A stretch of 38,359 bases of DNA from Thermoplasmata archaeon (GTDB taxonomy: Archaea > Thermoplasmatota > Penumbrarchaeia > JAEHCK01), in contig JAEHCK010000032.1 of assembly GCA_020696345.1 (NCBI GenBank), positions 1 to 38,359 on the forward strand, given 5' to 3'. Numbering within the stretch: position 1 is the stretch's first letter; every line of letters starts with the position of its first letter. A program made the position numbers and the translations under genes. Under the pieces are notes generated by a model, which was given only the letters and a program-made list of their open reading frames with translations, ran no database searches and was not told where the DNA came from. Shown here piece by piece: positions 1-8,914 of this stretch.

Positions 1-2
1 AC

Positions 3-3000
3 TATGCCAGAGACCTCAATATCACCAAGGGAAAAACGTTCAACAATGAGGATCTGACATATATCGCAGACTGTGCGGATTTTTACACATTCTACGCATA
101 TAAAGACCAGAAGATCAAAATAGATATGACGGTCGTCAGCGCCAGTCAGCATGACTTTGACCTTTATCTGTTCGCAGCCAAGGATGCAGCTTCCTGGGTT
201 GCAGAGAGTACAACCAAAACTGCGAACGAGCAGATCATATATTACAGTCCCGGTAACCGGACATACTATCTCCGAGTGGCTGTAAAGAATGAGGGTGTGA
301 ACATTCCGACGAATCCCGGGCAATATTCTTTGACCTTCGAAGGCAATATTCCTCCAAAATGGAACAATAGTTTTCCTGATAAATTTGTAATGGATGAGGA
401 TGATCCACCATATTTTATTGACATTCAACAAGCTTTTTACGAGTTAAATTCCGGAAACATAATCGATATCTCATTAGCAAAAAATAAAATAGACGCTATC
501 TGGAAGACCGTAGGTGAGATGATATCATTGACGAATGCAACTGTCAAGTTTCTCAATGACCTGTCTATTAGGATCCTTCCAAAACCTGACAAATTTGGTG
601 TGGAACATTTCTATGTTCGGGCAACAGATAATGCCTCGGAGAATTACACAATTAGGGATATGACCATAATGATCAACCCTGTTAATGACCCGCCTGTTTT
701 GAACGGTACAGACAAGTGGATATTTGACCCGCAACTCATACCCGGAGATGGCGGGGCCTCGATCACGGGTGTAGAAGGTAATATGTTCGAGTGCACGGTG
801 ACCGCCTACGACCCGCTCGATCCGGGAGATTCATTCACCTATGAGGAAAATACAGACATGTTTGAGATCAACCCCGATACCGGAGAAATATCTTTTAGAC
901 AAACATATCATTATACAGGTAATAACTTGGTAGAAATTACCGTTCGTGATAACGGTACACCACAGGAAGAGACTATGCGTGAGTTCGAATTTATCTTCGA
1001 GGGCGGCCTCGACCATCCTGAGACAGAACTCGAGAGCCCCAGAAATAAAGGTATAGAATTTACTCTGAGACCAACATTTAAATGGACCCAGGTAAGAGAT
1101 GACTTTCTTGATATGAAGATAAACTACGATCTCTTTTTATCTACTAATAAGGATCTGGTACAGAATCACGATAAAAGTACACTGAATGCAAGTTATTATA
1201 ACATTACAGAGGAAACGATTGTACATCAATTGGATACTGATCTGAATGATCTGACAAGATATTATTGGACGGTGTTACCTAATGATGGATTACAAATGGG
1301 CGAATGTAGATCCGGTGTTTTCTCATTCGATGTCAATATAAATATCAAACGACCAAAAATTAAAATTATCTCACCGCAAATGAACCAGAGCCTGGATACG
1401 GCTTCCGTGACATTACGATGGGATATCACATATACCGGAACCGATCCTGTGAAATATGATGTATATTTTACTACTAGCCTCGAGGAGATGGTTGACCCGA
1501 TCCTGGAACCCATGCAGGATGGTAAAGCGATCACCACAAAATCATATGAAGTTGATAAATTACCTTTTGAACGCTTTTATTTTTGGCGAGTGGTTCCGTT
1601 TACCGATAAGGTGCGGGCCATAGACTCGGAGATCTGGATCTTCCATATAACCGAAAATGTCCCGAAAATTACCGAACCTCGTCCGGCAAACAATTCCATA
1701 CTGTTACCAGTTGATTCTTTGAAGCTCGGCTGGAAGATCAATTACACCCAACCTGCAAAAGTATCATGTGAATTGTTCTGGGGCACTTCGCCGGAATTCG
1801 ATCTTGAAAATGGGATATTAATAGAAAATATCAAAGACGACGAAAGATCATATGTCATCTCTGGACTCAAAAAAAATAGGTACTATTGGAAGGTAATACC
1901 GTGGTCGGACGGCTTACGTGGTGCCGAGTCAAAGACATGGACATTTGCAATTGAAGAGATCGATGTGCCTAAAACGGTACTGATCGAGCCTGTGAATACA
2001 ACAATATATACTACCGAAGTGGTCTTGAGGTGGAATGTATTTTTCAAGGATGATTTTGATAATTCCAAGATCTCTTACGATATACGATTAGACAATTCTA
2101 CCAGCAATTTAACTGAAATGAAGATCATCAAAAGCAATTATAAACAGACATTTTATAGTCCAATGTTAGTTTTTGAAGAAAATCTGACCTATTACTGGCA
2201 TGTCACACCCCATGTTGAACTTGACGACGGCTCGAAGATCACGGGTATTTGCAGTTCCGGAGTTGTGAGTTTTGTGTTCGGAGTTGCAGGTAGGGTTTTC
2301 GACCTAACTTTAAAATTGGATACACATAAAATAACACTTAAACCCGATTCGAAAGAGGTTGTCTATTTCACAGTGAAAAATAAGGGTAATACTATAACTA
2401 CGGTTGATATCACCGCAGCTTCAAATGGTCAAGGTAACGTTAATCCAAGCTTGGAGTTTAAAATGGTTTCACTTGATCCGGATGAAAGCAGGAATCTATC
2501 ATTAACGATCATTGCCCTTACAAATGCTGAATTGCGTGAGTATACCGTGACCATTGAAGCAGTAGTACAAGAGTCGACCGTAATAAAGGCAAAGGATACA
2601 TTAATTGTTAATGTGAGTACAAGCGGAGGGGAAAAAGATCTTGGTTCTGATAATAGTGCTGGGAACAACTATATGATCATAATTGCAATTGTGGTAATTG
2701 TGATCATATTTCTGATAGTGCTGTTTTTAGTATTAAAGAAAAAGAGATCATCGAAGCAGGAGGAGGACGCTACCAAAAGTGAGGGTGTTGGAATTTCAAA
2801 GGCACCATTGATCACGTCCACACCAACCACGCCATCTCTATCTACAGCTCCAATACCATTATCGCCTATAAAACCGATTACACCAATAACACAAACCCAG
2901 GTACGTGTAACACCGGCCCAGGTTACTCCGGTCCAAGTTACTCCCGTTCAAGTTACACAGGTTCAGCCTTTATCTTTGTCACTACCTGCCGCTGGTGCTG

Positions 3001-3167
3001 TTGTCCAACCCGGGCCTGCGCCCGTAACCACCACACCAAAACCAACACCGGCAACGGCAACTGCAATACCTGCACCTGCACACTCTGCACACACAATGCC
3101 TGCTAAAGCACTAACGGCAGTTCAAGCTCAACCTGTTAAAGCTACGGCGGCACCTTTACCCAAATAA
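3..3167 (+). CDS. Surface protein with FnIII-like modules, C-terminal TM anchor and Pro/Thr-rich tail (5' truncated by window edge)
   Basis: The reading frame is open from base 3, so the first ATG at 126 is internal and the start lies outside the window. The order of domains is a pre-peptidase-C-like beta domain (to about nt 345), a cadherin-like segment with NPVNDPP (about nt 675), and four tandem fibronectin-III-like modules (about nt 1017-2284). Each module ends in an aromatic-aromatic-W-x-V-x-P pattern such as YYWTVLP, FFWRVVP-like or YYWKVIP. A CARDB/NEW3-like domain follows (nt 2290-2630), then one membrane helix (nt 2673-2745) capped by KKKR. The last ~120 residues are Pro/Thr/Gln-rich with pentads of the type VTPVQ and are probably cytoplasmic. 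The substrate is unknown; an adhesion or binding role is inferred. It converges on the DUF2085 gene. Confidence 0.85.
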   Translation, partial: YARDLNITKGKTFNNEDLTYIADCADFYTFYAYKDQKIKIDMTVVSASQHDFDLYLFAAKDAASWVAESTTKTANEQIIYYSPGNRTYYLRVAVKNEGVNIPTNPGQYSLTFEGNIPPKWNNSFPDKFVMDEDDPPYFIDIQQAFYELNSGNIIDISLAKNKIDAIWKTVGEMISLTNATVKFLNDLSIRILPKPDKFGVEHFYVRATDNASENYTIRDMTIMINPVNDPPVLNGTDKWIFDPQLIPGDGGASITGVEGNMFECTVTAYDPLDPGDSFTYEENTDMFEINPDTGEISFRQTYHYTGNNLVEITVRDNGTPQEETMREFEFIFEGGLDHPETELESPRNKGIEFTLRPTFKWTQVRDDFLDMKINYDLFLSTNKDLVQNHDKSTLNASYYNITEETIVHQLDTDLNDLTRYYWTVLPNDGLQMGECRSGVFSFDVNINIKRPKIKIISPQMNQSLDTASVTLRWDITYTGTDPVKYDVYFTTSLEEMVDPILEPMQDGKAITTKSYEVDKLPFERFYFWRVVPFTDKVRAIDSEIWIFHITENVPKITEPRPANNSILLPVDSLKLGWKINYTQPAKVSCELFWGTSPEFDLENGILIENIKDDERSYVISGLKKNRYYWKVIPWSDGLRGAESKTWTFAIEEIDVPKTVLIEPVNTTIYTTEVVLRWNVFFKDDFDNSKISYDIRLDNSTSNLTEMKIIKSNYKQTFYSPMLVFEENLTYYWHVTPHVELDDGSKITGICSSGVVSFVFGVAGRVFDLTLKLDTHKITLKPDSKEVVYFTVKNKGNTITTVDITAASNGQGNVNPSLEFKMVSLDPDESRNLSLTIIALTNAELREYTVTIEAVVQESTVIKAKDTLIVNVSTSGGEKDLGSDNSAGNNYMIIIAIVVIVIIFLIVLFLVLKKKRSSKQEEDATKSEGVGISKAPLITSTPTTPSLSTAPIPLSPIKPITPITQTQVRVTPAQVTPVQVTPVQVTQVQPLSLSLPAAGAVVQPGPAPVTTTPKPTPATATAIPAPAHSAHTMPAKALTAVQAQPVKATAAPLPK

Positions 3168-3175
3168 AAGTGATT

Positions 3176-3217
3176 AAAACTTTTAAAATTTTACTTTTGA
3201 AATTTTACTTTAAAAAA
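3176..3217. repeat. AT-rich 7-bp-period repeat between convergent genes
   Basis: Six consecutive heptamers fit one register, with AAAACTT at 3176 and TTTACTT at 3190 and 3204. It fills the gap between the surface-protein stop and the end of the convergent DUF2085 gene. An inverted repeat AAAAATTGC (3212-3220) / GCAATTTTT (3246-3254) overlaps its end and could act as a terminator for both genes. Confidence 0.6.
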
Positions 3218-3229
3218 TTGCCTCAACCA

Positions 3230-3835
3230 TTATTTTTTTGACGAAGCAATTTTTTTATTGAACTTCTTCACCTTCAACTTTTGATATTTCATTCTCAGCT
3301 TCACATAATCGGACAATTCAACGGTCACCAGCCCCAATGCGATCATCGTCACCACACCCATTAATAACCCGGTAAACAACCTTAAAACATTATTGCTTTC
3401 ATAGCTGGTGATCAATTGTAAACCACCGTCCAGGCCAATGGGTATGATGCCTAATAACAATATCCACCACTTGAGATCGATCACTACAAAAGTAACGATC
3501 GCCGCACCTATGGCCAATCCGAGGAAAATGCCAAAACATCGTGTACAATACGGCATCTGGTTCGAATTGATGATCAACGATCGAGATTCTTTCATGTGAC
3601 ACATCCTATCTCCTGAATGGTAAACCACCCTTGCAAACGGATTTTGAATGGATTCAATGTCATCGAAATGTTCTTCTAGCCCCACATAACCCAGATTTCC
3701 AAAATGGATCGTATCTGTAGGTTCAAGGGCTGGGGCCAAAAGCAAAATGAGTGCCCAGGTTATACATACAATATAAAGGATAAAATTTATCTTAAAAAAC
3801 CCAAACATGGGCAAGGGTGCTTGTTGGCCTAACAT
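3230..3835 (-). CDS. DUF2085 family integral membrane protein
   Basis: About 201 residues. After an N-terminal membrane helix comes the hallmark cysteine-rich segment of DUF2085 proteins: a CH residue pair (DRMCHMKESRS) followed by PYCTRCFGIFLG, then three hydrophobic helices and a Lys-rich C-terminus. The function of the family is unknown; the Cys/His set suggests metal or redox binding. I chose the ATG at 3835 because GAAAGGTAA lies about 13 nt upstream. An upstream in-frame ATG at 4033 would run antisense-like through the Gln-rich tail of the preceding gene in another frame and has no family support. It begins 22 nt after that lipoprotein gene on the same strand, so the two are probably co-transcribed. 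Confidence 0.85.
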   Translation of the reverse strand: MLGQQAPLPMFGFFKINFILYIVCITWALILLLAPALEPTDTIHFGNLGYVGLEEHFDDIESIQNPFARVVYHSGDRMCHMKESRSLIINSNQMPYCTRCFGIFLGLAIGAAIVTFVVIDLKWWILLLGIIPIGLDGGLQLITSYESNNVLRLFTGLLMGVVTMIALGLVTVELSDYVKLRMKYQKLKVKKFNKKIASSKK

Positions 3836-3857
3836 AAAATACACAATTACCTTTCTG

Positions 3858-6002
3858 TCAGTATTGAGAAGTTTGCGCACCTGTAGGACTTGTACTTGTA
3901 GGTTTTGAATATGTTGGGTAGCTGGTTGGCGTTGGTTGGGTTGGTTGGGTTGGTTGTGGTTGAGTTGGATACTGTGAAGTTTCTGGGCGGTAGCTGTAGT
4001 CCCGGCCAGATTGCGTATGATCTGTAGCTGCATCTATATTTACATACCCTTCTCGTGGTGGGCTCGTCTGGCTTGGCTGGCCTTGATAATACTCATTTGA
4101 TCGGTATTGGTTTTGAGCCTGGGGTTGAGGTTGAGCCTGAGCCTGGGTTGGTGTCGGATAGGGTTGATATTGCTGCTGTTGTTGTGTTTGTGCTTGTGTT
4201 TGTGTAGGTATAGGTATAGGTATACTTGCAGGTGCAGCTTGTACGGATGGGGTTGTGTATGGGTATGGCGGCGGGGTAGAGGCGGAGGCGGAGAGGGAGG
4301 CGGGTGCGGTGGTTGAGGTTGAGAATCTATCATAAGCTGCATACCTCGTCTGCCTCTTCTTTTTTGAATTTGAAATTACCATCCCGGTAATAATTAACGC
4401 AATAAAAACAACGGTCATCACAATAAATATTATGGTCCAATTGGAAGCTTCATCTTCATTATCCCCACCCGAAACTGCGATATTTGGATATTTATTTTTC
4501 ATATCTTCTCTTCCCTGGGTCTTAAAGGTTGTCACATCATCATAAGATAAGGATTCCATTCGTGACTGCTCATCAGATGATGATAGGCTGCTTGTGGAGG
4601 GATAAAAAGAGTCGCCAGAGTCGTCTTCCGAGGGCTTTAAAGAAACAATGTTACCCTCATCCTCGGAGTAGTAATTGGTAGATCCCGCAGTAGTTTCAAT
4701 TGGGTTGTCCAAGGATTCTGCATCGAAATCATCAGGAGAGGGGGTTTCGTCCATGCCGGGTATGGAAAATGATGGCATAATGGATGAAGAAGACGATTCC
4801 TCATATTCATAAGTCCCATTGGAATAACCATCAGAGTCATCATCCATAAAGCCGTAATCGTTGTACCAGTAATTCTCATCAGGCTCGATGATTATGCATT
4901 CGGAACTTATACCATTAGCCAGAGTTAAGGATTTTATGCCGGAATTAGAGAAATAATATCTGACCGTCACAGGGCCGTAAGTGTCTGGTGTTGAGATCTC
5001 ATTGCTGAAGTCTATCTCATCATCCATGGACGTAGAGGGGTAATCAGGAGAAACCATGGACATTGAATAAGATAGTTTACCTGTCATTTCGTGTAATGTT
5101 TGTGTCATTTTCGAACTTGCGGACCAGGACTCATCGGGCTCGATGGGGAAATTGAAGATGTCCAGCGGCGGGTCGTAGACCACATCATATTTTGCATAGA
5201 TATTATCAAAATCATATTTCATATCCATGCTAATTGTCCCTTCCCCTTCCATAGATGCGGTTATATCCATATCCATATTGCCATCCATCTTCATTTCAAA
5301 CATCCCTTTAGCCACTGCCAACTCGTCCACCGTATAGTAAATGCTTCCTGTCAGATCGGCTTTTAGCCAGACATATGCTTTTTGTCTCATTTTCATAGAA
5401 CTATAACTGTCAAGAGCACTAGTACTTGCTCGGGTGGTGTAGTATTCATCATCATCCCAATCATCATCTTCATAATCCGAATAATCAGGCATTTCTATCT
5501 CGAGATCAATATAGATACTCATTGCCATTCCAACATATTGTTCGAAAGAGACCTCATAGCACTTGTATGTGGTACTGCCAATTGTTATTTCCGCGTTATC
5601 TTTTATGACTTTTGCAGACTGATAAACGCCAATTTCACCTTTATATTCGAACCTATTGATCTTTGCATCCATCCATTCAAAAGATTTCTTCATGTCCTCG
5701 CCCATGTCACTTAGGTCGATAGTTTCTCCCATCGACCACGAATCGCCAACCTTCCAAGTAGGTTTTTGTATGGCATCTTCGGATGTGGTTTCTTTGCTGC
5801 TGGGGTAATCGTTTGGGTTTAGAGGATCGGTACCCGCTGCAACTTCCTCACTATTCGTAAACCCATCACCGTCATCGTCGTCATTATCATCAGATACTTC
5901 AAATGTCATGCCAGTGCTGCAACCAGCCAAAAAGGCCATTGTAATTATAAAGATCAAAAAACAACTTATTCCTTTGGTTAAATACATTTTACCTTTCCCC
6001 AT
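3858..6002 (-). CDS. Large surface lipoprotein with Asp-rich Ca-binding stretch, C-terminal TM and Gln/Pro-rich tail
   Basis: 714 residues. The N-terminus has a signal peptide with lipobox LAGC (Cys28). An Asp-rich calcium-binding (thrombospondin-3-like) stretch DNDDDDGDGF...GTDPLNPNDYP follows. The middle ~450 residues are Asp/Ser/Met-rich beta structure with repeated EMKMDGNMDMD-type segments; I recognise no family. One membrane helix (about nt 4365-4445) ends in SKKKR. The last ~160 residues are a Gln/Pro/Thr/Tyr-rich tail with QAQ and QPTQPT repeats. AGGAGG lies 8-9 nt before the ATG at 6002, a clear start. Having both a lipobox and a C-terminal helix is odd and would tether both ends. 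It shares its general architecture with the proteins at 3-3167 and 14342-18499. Confidence 0.8.
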   Translation of the reverse strand: MGKGKMYLTKGISCFLIFIITMAFLAGCSTGMTFEVSDDNDDDDGDGFTNSEEVAAGTDPLNPNDYPSSKETTSEDAIQKPTWKVGDSWSMGETIDLSDMGEDMKKSFEWMDAKINRFEYKGEIGVYQSAKVIKDNAEITIGSTTYKCYEVSFEQYVGMAMSIYIDLEIEMPDYSDYEDDDWDDDEYYTTRASTSALDSYSSMKMRQKAYVWLKADLTGSIYYTVDELAVAKGMFEMKMDGNMDMDITASMEGEGTISMDMKYDFDNIYAKYDVVYDPPLDIFNFPIEPDESWSASSKMTQTLHEMTGKLSYSMSMVSPDYPSTSMDDEIDFSNEISTPDTYGPVTVRYYFSNSGIKSLTLANGISSECIIIEPDENYWYNDYGFMDDDSDGYSNGTYEYEESSSSSIMPSFSIPGMDETPSPDDFDAESLDNPIETTAGSTNYYSEDEGNIVSLKPSEDDSGDSFYPSTSSLSSSDEQSRMESLSYDDVTTFKTQGREDMKNKYPNIAVSGGDNEDEASNWTIIFIVMTVVFIALIITGMVISNSKKKRQTRYAAYDRFSTSTTAPASLSASASTPPPYPYTTPSVQAAPASIPIPIPTQTQAQTQQQQQYQPYPTPTQAQAQPQPQAQNQYRSNEYYQGQPSQTSPPREGYVNIDAATDHTQSGRDYSYRPETSQYPTQPQPTQPTQPTPTSYPTYSKPTSTSPTGAQTSQY

Positions 6003-6686
6003 GATCTTATCCTCCTAATCATATCTACTTTAGGATCAAATATTACATATTCCTCATTTAATAATTTTCTCCTATCTATGATTTGTATGTCAATAGCTAC
6101 AATAACCATAGATAGTTTTGTGGATAATAGACGGTATTGATAGAATATAAATATTATGGTTCAATAATTGAGATTTGTGATCTACCTTCCTAATACTACT
6201 TTATTAGTTGGAAAATTTAATGAATGGTGGATAGTGAATTGTGAATGTTGGATGGTCGACCGGTCAGCTAGTCGGCTGGTCGGTTAGTCGGATGGTCAGT
6301 TAGTCGGTTAGTCAGATGGTCGACTAGCAACTAGCATCTAGGAACTAGTGACTAATTGACCGATAGACCAGCAGACCGGTAGACTGATAGACCGGCAGAC
6401 CGATAGACTGGCAGACCGGTAGACCATCTCTCATTACCACTCATTGATTTCCGAATATTAAACTATTAATCCATGAAATAGTGCTAAGGTCTGCACTTAC
6501 TTGTAGATGTTAGGTAATGTCGAGGGGTAACATTAAAGATAGAAAATGATATTCCCCTCTCCTAGGTATTACGAAAATCGTATTACCAACCTCAAAAACG
6601 GGGAGGTTTCTCTCTCTATTTGATATATTAAATGTATTGAACGAGGAGATTATCGGAAATTTAAAAAATAGTTTTAAGGTGATCAA
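6003..6686. other. Intergenic region between divergent genes with an 8-bp inverted array
   Basis: 684 bases between the divergently transcribed lipoprotein and acyl-CoA dehydrogenase genes. The first ~230 bases are AT-rich and presumably hold the lipoprotein promoter. The centre holds the inverted 8-bp-period array described separately. The last ~250 bases lead to the dehydrogenase start. The short frames here look like chance. Confidence 0.6.
6254..6425. repeat. Inverted pair of 8-bp-period tandem arrays
   Basis: The left arm (6254-6327) consists of about nine 8-bp units of the form RGTCRGYT, e.g. GGTCGGTT then AGTCGGAT. The right arm (6357-6425) consists of about eight units of the form AGACYGRY, e.g. 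AGACCGAT then AGACCAGC, which is the inverted complement of the same RGTC core. About 30 bases with CTAG-rich content separate the arms. The transcript could fold into a long imperfect hairpin. The same element recurs at 28614-28672. Confidence 0.85.
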
Positions 6687-7892
6687 ATGGTAGAAGAATG
6701 GTTTTTTACAGAAGAGCAAACTATGTTTCGAGAAAGTCTGCGTGAATATCTTGCAAAGCTCATCACTCAAGATGTAATAGAGTACATGGAAGAGAAACGC
6801 GAGATCCCGCGCGAAGTTATTAAGGCAATGGCCGAATTCGAATTGTTTTGCCCCACGGTATCAGAGGAATATGGCGGCCCGGGCTTTGATATGGTTACTG
6901 CAGGAATAGTAGGTGAAGAGTTGGCACGTGTTGACCCCACAGGGTCAACATGCGTGTATTATCTTGTACCAGCTTCATGGAGCCGGTCGATCTTTTTTTA
7001 CGGTACCGAAGAGGCGAAGCAGGAGCTGCTGCCTAAAATGACCAAGGGCGAGCTGTTCTGCGGCATTGCCACCACCGAGAGTGACACCGGCTCGGATCTG
7101 GGCAATATGGTGACAACCATTAAACCGGATGGTGATGGCTATATCGTAAACGGTCATAAAAATTACATCAGCGGTATCCGCGAGGCTTCCACATACGGCG
7201 GTGGTCACGTTACACTAGCACGCCAGGACCTAGATAAAGGTGTGCGTGGTTGTACATTATTTTACCTGCCACTAAAAGATAGTGATGGAATTGAGGTCTC
7301 TCTTGACCGCGAAATGGGTCGTGAGGGCATGTCCACTGGTGGGTTTACCATAGATAATGTCACGATCCCCAAGCACTACCTGATCGGCGAGGAGAACAAG
7401 GGGTTCTACATTGTCCATGAGGGTTACGAGGCCGCACGTGGTATTATCGCTTGTGTATGTGTTGGTGCGGGACTCAAGTCACTGGAGAATGCAATGGCGT
7501 ACATTAAACAGCGCAAAGTCTTTGGGACCTCACTGGCTAAATATGAAGGTATTCAATTCCCACTTGCAGAGCATTACACCAAACTCATGATGTGCCGTGA
7601 CTGGGCATATAAAGCACTTCGTGTGATGGATCAGGAAAAAGAGGGTAAGGCAACCAGGTTCGAGGTTAGTAAACATATTGCAATGGCCAAACTTATGGCT
7701 CCGATCTGGTCGTTCGAGGCTATTAACTGGGCCATGCAGGCCCAGGGCGCATTCGGCTATTCGCAGGAATGCAACGACCAAAAAGGGTTACGGGCAATAC
7801 GCAGTTTTGGCTGGGCCGAAGGCACATCAGAGATCATGAAACTTATCATTGGCCGTGAACTGTTGGGCAAAGAATTTATTGCATATAAATAA
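6687..7892 (+). CDS. Acyl-CoA dehydrogenase
   Basis: 401 residues, the normal family length. FAD-dependent alpha,beta-oxidation of an acyl-CoA, with electrons passed to the electron-transfer flavoprotein encoded just downstream. Seen: an N-terminal helical domain, the central beta-domain signature GIATTESDTGSDLGN (about residues 125-140), the GREGMSTGGF/DNVTIP segment, and the C-terminal helical domain with ARGIIACVCVGAG and GAFGYSQECNDQKGLRA. The catalytic base of the family is found as E378 in WAEGTSEIMK. AAGGTGAT ends 3 nt before the ATG, which fixes the start. The chain-length preference cannot be read from the sequence. Its context with etfBA suggests fatty-acid or branched-chain acyl-CoA oxidation in the cytoplasm. 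Confidence 0.95.
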   Translation: MVEEWFFTEEQTMFRESLREYLAKLITQDVIEYMEEKREIPREVIKAMAEFELFCPTVSEEYGGPGFDMVTAGIVGEELARVDPTGSTCVYYLVPASWSRSIFFYGTEEAKQELLPKMTKGELFCGIATTESDTGSDLGNMVTTIKPDGDGYIVNGHKNYISGIREASTYGGGHVTLARQDLDKGVRGCTLFYLPLKDSDGIEVSLDREMGREGMSTGGFTIDNVTIPKHYLIGEENKGFYIVHEGYEAARGIIACVCVGAGLKSLENAMAYIKQRKVFGTSLAKYEGIQFPLAEHYTKLMMCRDWAYKALRVMDQEKEGKATRFEVSKHIAMAKLMAPIWSFEAINWAMQAQGAFGYSQECNDQKGLRAIRSFGWAEGTSEIMKLIIGRELLGKEFIAYK

Positions 7893-8107
7893 AAAACTCC
7901 AAATCCAAAAACACAGATCCCAAAAGGAATGGTTTATGGGTCAAGGTAAAAAGCTTGTTTCGGTTAAGTAAATCGGCACCTCAATTTCCGGCTGCAGCCT
8001 TCATATGAATCACGATACTAGCTTTATAACCGTTACCTCTCCCTGACCCCTGAATTGTAACCCCCAACCCCTAATTTATATTAATAATAACTCAAAAAGT
8101 GATCAAT
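7893..8107. other. Short intergenic spacer before etfB, ending in a heptamer repeat
   Basis: 215 bases. The end, 8042-8076, is a C-rich 7-bp-period repeat (CCTGACC, CCTGAAT, ...) that is also the left arm of the 36-bp inverted repeat around etfBA. A 13-base stretch ATATGAATCACG, seen at about 8003, recurs at about 11972. Confidence 0.5.
8041..8076. repeat. Left arm of 36-bp inverted repeat flanking etfBA
   Basis: The reverse complement of these 36 bases matches 10178-10213 at 33 of 36 positions by hand alignment. The arm is itself made of heptamers (CCTGACC, CCTGAAT, TGTAACC, CCCAACC, CCTAATT). Confidence 0.85.
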
Positions 8108-8908
8108 ATGAAAATTGTAGTTTGCATTAAGCAAGTACCAGACACAACCGAGATAAAGGTTGACGAGAAAACAGGCACCCTGATCCGGGAAGGCGTGCCG
8201 AGTATCATCAATCCATTCGACCAGTTTGCACTGGAGGAGGGTGTACGACTTCGGGAGCTGCTCACCGAGGGTGATGAAAAACCTGAAATAATTGCACTTT
8301 CCATGGGCCCGCCGCAGGCACGTACCGAGATCATGAAATGTCTGGCATTGGGTGCGGATCGAGGTGTTCTACTAACCGACCGTGCATTTGCGGGTGCCGA
8401 TACCTGGGTCACCGCGTTAACATTATCGTTGGCCATTAAGAAATTTGATGATGTAAAACTCGTATTATGCGGTCTTCAAGCCATCGACGGCGACACCGGC
8501 CAGGTGGGTCCGGAACTTGCACAATGTCTGAGAATGCCGCAGGTGACATATGTTGATAAGATCGAAGTGGAAGGCAAAACCATCGTTGCACACCGCCAGA
8601 CGGGTGAGGGGTATGCAGTGATCGAAGCTAAAATGCCGGTATTGTTGACCTTGATAACGCCGTCGGATTTCGTTCCCACCAACCCGCCGTTCTCAAAGAT
8701 CATGAAGGCAAAACGCAAGCCGTTCGAAGAATGGGACATTACAAAGGTGGAAGGCGACCCGGAAAAACTAGGCCTGAACGGCTCACCAACTCAGGTTTCA
8801 CGCGTATTTCCGCCGCCCAAGCTGGAGAAGGGTATCATGCTCGAGGGCGAGACAGATGATATTGTCAAACAATTAGTTGACCATCTGGTGAAGGACCATA
8901 TGATATGA
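8108..8908 (+). CDS. etfB: Electron transfer flavoprotein, beta subunit
   Basis: 266 residues. It begins with the canonical MKIVVCIKQVPDT of EtfB/FixA and continues with IINPFDQFALEEGVRLRE, LSMGPPQA and ALGADRGVLLTDRAFAGADTWVT, the expected nucleotide-binding alpha/beta fold. LCGLQAIDGDTGQVGPELA is the family signature region. With EtfA it forms the cytoplasmic FAD-containing dimer that accepts electrons from acyl-CoA dehydrogenases. I chose the ATG at 8108; the in-frame GTG at 8099 lies inside the likely ribosome site AAGTGAT and so is rejected. It ends 6 nt before the etfA start, so one operon. Confidence 0.95.
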   Translation: MKIVVCIKQVPDTTEIKVDEKTGTLIREGVPSIINPFDQFALEEGVRLRELLTEGDEKPEIIALSMGPPQARTEIMKCLALGADRGVLLTDRAFAGADTWVTALTLSLAIKKFDDVKLVLCGLQAIDGDTGQVGPELAQCLRMPQVTYVDKIEVEGKTIVAHRQTGEGYAVIEAKMPVLLTLITPSDFVPTNPPFSKIMKAKRKPFEEWDITKVEGDPEKLGLNGSPTQVSRVFPPPKLEKGIMLEGETDDIVKQLVDHLVKDHMI

Positions 8909-8914
8909 GTTACA

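Noticed and set aside
3230..4033. Longer 267-codon version of the DUF2085 gene
   Set aside because: The first 66 codons overlap the lipoprotein tail in another frame and show only the shadow of its Gln/Pro codons; a better start with a ribosome site lies at 3835.
3900..4330. Repetitive GGTTG- and GTGTTT-rich DNA
   Set aside because: Explained by the coding sequence for the Gln/Pro/Thr-rich tail of the lipoprotein on the minus strand.
6510..6770. 86-codon frame on the minus strand
   Set aside because: Overlaps the start and ribosome site of the acyl-CoA dehydrogenase; no motif or ribosome site of its own.
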